Shown here in pieces: positions 6,135 to 8,158 of a stretch of 8,158 bases of DNA. Made by a program: the position numbers and the translations under genes. The stretch covers positions 1 to 8,158 of the forward strand of contig CALIUX010000173.1 of the NCBI GenBank assembly GCA_938048505.1. The letters run 5' to 3'. Origin of the DNA: an uncultured Pseudomonadales bacterium (GTDB taxonomy: Bacteria > Pseudomonadota > Gammaproteobacteria > Pseudomonadales > Cellvibrionaceae). The notes under the pieces are model-generated. The model had not been told where the DNA came from. It saw only the letters and a program-made list of their open reading frames with translations, and did not search any database. Each line of letters starts with the position of its first letter. Positions within the stretch are counted from its first letter, which is position 1.

Positions 6135-6139
6135 CCTTT

Positions 6140-6535
6140 TTAACCAAAGGTGATAACACGCTCACTGGTTGCAGCGGCTTCAATGAGTTGGCCTAGACCG
6201 CTTAAGTCAGATGAGCCCAGCAAATTCCCGCTGTCTTTTTGGTGGCGCTTGGCTTCGCTATCGTTGAGTACGCCCCTACGTGCGCCCGCTGCAATGCAAA
6301 CAACGCTATCAATTGAATGGTCTTCAATGAGGGTGTGCCATGCTTTGGGTAGGTCTATTTCGCCTTGAGGGGTAACCATTTGTGCGTTGAGGTTAAAAAC
6401 GCCGTCCCCATAGAAAAAGAGGCGATGTATGGTATGCCCTTCTTTGAGTAATGCTTTGGCAAAGTTGAGAGCGTTAAGGCTGGTACTGCTTGTTTGCGAG
6501 TAAGGCCCACTATGTATGACAAGAGTGAAAAGCAT
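6140..6535 (-). CDS. tusD: Sulfurtransferase TusD (DsrE family)
   Basis: A 131-residue catalytic subunit of TusBCD. The persulfide-carrying cysteine is C80 in DSVVCIAAGARRGVL, equivalent to the active cysteine of E. coli TusD, and the family tail NLL..SDLSGLGQLIEA followed by RVITFG is complete. It is the first gene of the tus cluster, downstream of the yccA terminator, so it needs its own promoter in the roughly 50 bases between; none is obvious. The ribosome binding site before the ATG is weak (AAGA). A terminator-like hairpin follows the stop codon, which is unusual inside a tus operon. Confidence 0.93.
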   Translation of the reverse strand: MLFTLVIHSGPYSQTSSTSLNALNFAKALLKEGHTIHRLFFYGDGVFNLNAQMVTPQGEIDLPKAWHTLIEDHSIDSVVCIAAGARRGVLNDSEAKRHQKDSGNLLGSSDLSGLGQLIEAAATSERVITFG

Positions 6536-6581
6536 AGTCTTGATCGATTGCTCAAAGAGGTTCGGGAGTTATTCGGCTCAA

Positions 6582-6608
6582 ACAAAAACCGCCAGCAAGC
6601 TGGCGGTT
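6582..6608 (-). terminator. Intrinsic terminator of yccA
   Basis: On the minus strand AACCGCCAGC and GCTGGCGGTT form a 10-base complementary pair with two bases between (in practice a 9-pair stem with a 4-base loop), running into TTTTTG. It sits 27 bases after the yccA stop codon and separates yccA from tusD. Confidence 0.9.
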
Positions 6609-6634
6609 AGAGAAGTGTGGAGCGAGGATTAGAA

Positions 6635-7324
6635 TTAATCGTCGTTCATTACACCTAATAAATGCAGTAGTGCTGTAAAAAGATTAAGAATATCTAAGTA
6701 CAAGCGAACAGTTGCCATGATGTAGTTGGTTTCACCGCCGTGGATAATGGCACTTGTATCATACAAGATGAAGCCAGACATAAGCAGCACAACTGCAGCG
6801 CTCATCGCTAGTTGCACGGCAGGCATATGAATGCCAAAGAAGCCTAATACAACAAACGCCAAACTCGCGACGACGACGGTGATAAGACCCACCATCAAGA
6901 ACCCACCCATAAAGCTGAAATCTTTACGCGTTGTGAGTACGTAGCCTGAAAGCGCGAAGAACACTAAGGCTGTTCCGGCAAGTGCCTGCATAACGACCAT
7001 GCCACCATTCGCAGATGCGAGGTAGTAGCTTAATGTGGGCGCTAAGCCTGCACCTAATAAAGCGGCTACGGCAAAGACTGCAATAATGCCTTTTGATGAA
7101 TTGGCAACTTTAGGCAGCACGAACCATAAGATGGCCATAGCACCCAGAGAAAATGCAATAGAGAGCCCAAACGGTAGACCAATTGCCATGCCAATAAAGG
7201 CAGATATAGCACTAACAAGCAGAGTCACTGCAAGTAAGCTGTAGGTGTTACGTAGAACTTTGTGAGTCTCTACGTTTTGAATGTTCGCGTTCTGACTAGA
7301 ACCTGTAGAGTACATCTGTTGCAT
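6635..7324 (-). CDS. yccA: Bax inhibitor-1/YccA family inner-membrane protein
   Basis: A 229-residue membrane protein with a polar cytoplasmic N-terminus (1-27) and seven hydrophobic segments at about 29-49, 51-70, 79-101, 108-130, 138-160, 166-187 and 206-223. In E. coli, YccA is a substrate and modulator of the FtsH protease; structural work on a bacterial BI-1 homologue describes a calcium leak channel gated by two aspartates. Their likely equivalents are D189 (ILYDTSAI) and D211 (LYLDILNLF), both family hallmarks. The start is supported by AGGAG 8 bases before the ATG. The gene stands alone, with a promoter candidate and a strong terminator. The same gene next to tRNA-Ser and tus genes is known from Pseudomonas, which supports vertical inheritance. 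Confidence 0.93.
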   Translation of the reverse strand: MQQMYSTGSSQNANIQNVETHKVLRNTYSLLAVTLLVSAISAFIGMAIGLPFGLSIAFSLGAMAILWFVLPKVANSSKGIIAVFAVAALLGAGLAPTLSYYLASANGGMVVMQALAGTALVFFALSGYVLTTRKDFSFMGGFLMVGLITVVVASLAFVVLGFFGIHMPAVQLAMSAAVVLLMSGFILYDTSAIIHGGETNYIMATVRLYLDILNLFTALLHLLGVMNDD

Positions 7325-7353
7325 TTTTATCTCCTGATAAATGAATAAGCAAT

Positions 7354-7381
7354 ATCATACAAGCTGAATGGTGTTTTTCAA
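7354..7381 (-). promoter_or_regulatory. Promoter candidate for yccA
   Basis: On the minus strand TTGAAA (7376-7381) and TATGAT (7354-7359) are 16 bases apart, placing the start of transcription about 20 bases before the yccA ATG and just upstream of its AGGAG site. Confidence 0.55.
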
Positions 7382-7448
7382 TATGCGCATAACGCAATTG
7401 TTCCAGACACTATCATGGTGGTGTGATAACTAAATTTCAAGAAAGTTT

Positions 7449-7462
7449 CGCGTTTTAACGCG
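7449..7462. repeat. Short inverted repeat between yccA and the small membrane protein gene
   Basis: CGCGTT and AACGCG flank two T bases. It lies about 125 bases upstream of yccA in the otherwise featureless 7382-7577 gap. It could be an operator or chance. Confidence 0.25.
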
Positions 7463-7577
7463 GTTTCTCAAGAATACTTTATGGTCTTTTCTCTGTACGC
7501 ACAGCCGTTGGGCATGGATGGGCGTATGTTTCGGTATGTAACCACCAAGCAAAATACTTGCCTTTATGGGTGGGAAG

Positions 7578-7754
7578 TTAAGTGATCTTTGGCTTTTTTT
7601 GCGTTTTGCCGAATATGCCTACCCAAAACAGTCCTTCACAAGCAAGCCCTAGAATAATGAATGCTACTCCTCCTGCGGGTGCGCCAAAGGTGTAACAGGC
7701 TATTGCCGCGAAAAATAAGAAAATAACCATTGTGATTCTAAGTGGTGTGTTCAT
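7578..7754 (-). CDS. Small membrane protein of unknown function (58 residues)
   Basis: A short open frame that automatic calling could miss. The product begins MNTPLRITMV and has two hydrophobic stretches, about residues 8-23 and 28-48, joined by the turn GAPAGG. A single acidic residue (E40) and two cysteines (C20, C39) lie within the membrane part, and the tail is very basic (KTQKKPK). This predicts a two-helix hairpin in the inner membrane with a cytoplasmic tail. A good ribosome binding site, AAGGA, lies 7 bases before the ATG, which argues for translation. I do not recognise the family. It sits between the tRNA-Ser terminator and yccA as a separate unit. A link to YccA or FtsH membrane quality control is only a guess from position. 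Confidence 0.72.
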   Translation of the reverse strand: MNTPLRITMVIFLFFAAIACYTFGAPAGGVAFIILGLACEGLFWVGIFGKTQKKPKIT

Positions 7755-7811
7755 ATGTTAATCCTTTTGCCATGATACTTGCTTAGTGCGAGGTAGGGCT
7801 ACATGAAATCC

Positions 7812-7842
7812 AGTATACAATCCATTTTGGTGGCTGTGTTAA
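7812..7842 (-). promoter_or_regulatory. Weak promoter candidate for the 58-residue gene
   Basis: On the minus strand TTAACA (7837-7842) and TATACT (7812-7817) both resemble the consensus, but the 19-base spacing is longer than ideal. It lies between the tRNA terminator and the start codon. Confidence 0.25.
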
Positions 7843-7886
7843 ATATTGTAGTTGAGGTGCGGGCGTAGAGTGTTTATTTCGAGCAC

Positions 7887-7923
7887 AAAAAAAGGCTTGT
7901 AGCATACGCTAACAAGCCTTTTT
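7887..7923 (-). terminator. Intrinsic terminator of tRNA-Ser (possibly bidirectional)
   Basis: GGCTTGT (7894-7900) and ACAAGCC (7912-7918) pair, extended by AGC/GCT around an ATAC loop with one bulged A. The stem is flanked by seven A on one side and five T on the other, so it has a T run in both directions. It ends tRNA transcription about 50 bases beyond the mature 3' end. Confidence 0.88.
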
Positions 7924-7973
7924 GGTTTTTCATCTGTTATAAGGTTTTTCTCAAACCCTATACATTATTGTAA

Positions 7974-8061
7974 TGGCGGAGGGGCAGGGATTCGAACCCT
8001 GGGAGCTGTTACACTCAACGGTTTTCAAGACCGCCGCTTTCGACCACTCAGCCACCCCTCC
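7974..8061 (-). tRNA. tRNA-Ser (anticodon UGA)
   Basis: An 88-base tRNA with encoded CCA. The acceptor arms GGAGGGG and CCCCTCC pair perfectly, followed by discriminator G and CCA. The anticodon loop CTTGAAA reads TGA at 8025-8027, which decodes UCA and related serine codons. The T arm carries GGTTCGAATCC, and a long variable arm (class II, as in all serine tRNAs) lies between 8002 and 8017. The promoter and terminator are both visible, so it is its own transcription unit. Confidence 0.98.
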
Positions 8062-8074
8062 AGAAGAGGCGCAA

Positions 8075-8102
8075 ATTATACATTTCTTTACGCGCCTCGC
8101 AA
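8075..8102 (-). promoter_or_regulatory. Strong tRNA-Ser promoter
   Basis: On the minus strand TTGCGA (8097-8102) and a perfect TATAAT (8075-8080) are 16 bases apart, 13 bases before the mature tRNA. The discriminator just after the -10 is GC-rich (GCGCC), as in stable-RNA promoters under stringent control. Confidence 0.85.
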
Positions 8103-8121
8103 CCCCTTGAATAAAATAAAT

Positions 8122-8158
8122 TTATTCTGAGATAACCTCTTCTGTTTTTGGTGCTGAT
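8122..8158 (-). CDS. C-terminal end of an unidentified gene (cut by window edge)
   Basis: One minus-strand frame reads SAPKTEEVISE and then TAA, a polar, acidic tail typical of a protein C-terminus, ending about 20 bases upstream of the tRNA promoter. Twelve codons cannot identify it. In Pseudomonas the gene just upstream of this tRNA-Ser and tus cluster is cysG (siroheme synthase), after serS, so cysG is a reasonable guess from remembered gene order only. Confidence 0.45.
   Translation of the reverse strand, partial: SAPKTEEVISE

Noticed and set aside
6150..6585. Open frames overlapping tusD on both strands
   Set aside because: They are shadows of the conserved tusD reading frame.
7540..7577. 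Terminator after the 58-residue membrane protein gene
   Set aside because: Short complementary segments (CCACC/GGTGG and GCAA/TTGC) exist, but the stem is interrupted and no T run follows on the minus strand.

Overview
The window looks like a chromosomal housekeeping segment from a gammaproteobacterium of moderate GC content. The best guess is a marine, Pseudomonas-like or Cellvibrionales-type lineage. That guess rests on a Pseudomonas-type ferredoxin-like sulfite reductase followed by a DUF934 gene, and on a cluster of tRNA-Ser(UGA), a YccA-type Bax-inhibitor-1 protein and tusD-C-B-E. It is an inference from gene order and protein style. Every gene that can be supported lies on the minus strand, so transcription runs from high to low coordinates. 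No mobile element, phage gene, CRISPR array or defence system is visible.

Right part (about 5240-8158): the C-terminal end of an unidentified gene is followed by tRNA-Ser(UGA), which has a strong promoter and an intrinsic terminator. Next come an unannotated 58-residue membrane protein (7578-7754), a seven-helix YccA/Bax-inhibitor-1 protein with its own promoter and terminator, and tusD, tusC and tusB. TusE follows at 4917-5237. Together TusBCD and TusE relay sulfur for 2-thiolation of the tRNA wobble uridine. The spacing in this cluster is unusual: tusD is followed by a terminator-like hairpin and then a candidate promoter ahead of tusC, and there is a 93-base gap between tusC and tusB.

Middle (2306-4844): an RNase II-type 3'-5' exoribonuclease with an extended -10 promoter candidate is followed by a 262-base gap. 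Then comes a small exported two-cysteine protein of unknown function that ends at a hairpin terminator.

Left part (1-2231): a 503-base stretch without a convincing gene carries a 12-base phased degenerate repeat and several short repeats. It precedes cysI (sulfite reductase hemoprotein), which overlaps a DUF934 gene cut by the window edge. Sulfur is a shared theme: sulfite reduction at one end, sulfur relay to tRNA and a serine tRNA at the other. Nothing in the sequence shows co-regulation. I see no undescribed multi-gene system. The items most worth a second look are the two small orphan proteins, the broken-up tus operon and the repeat-bearing gap upstream of cysI.
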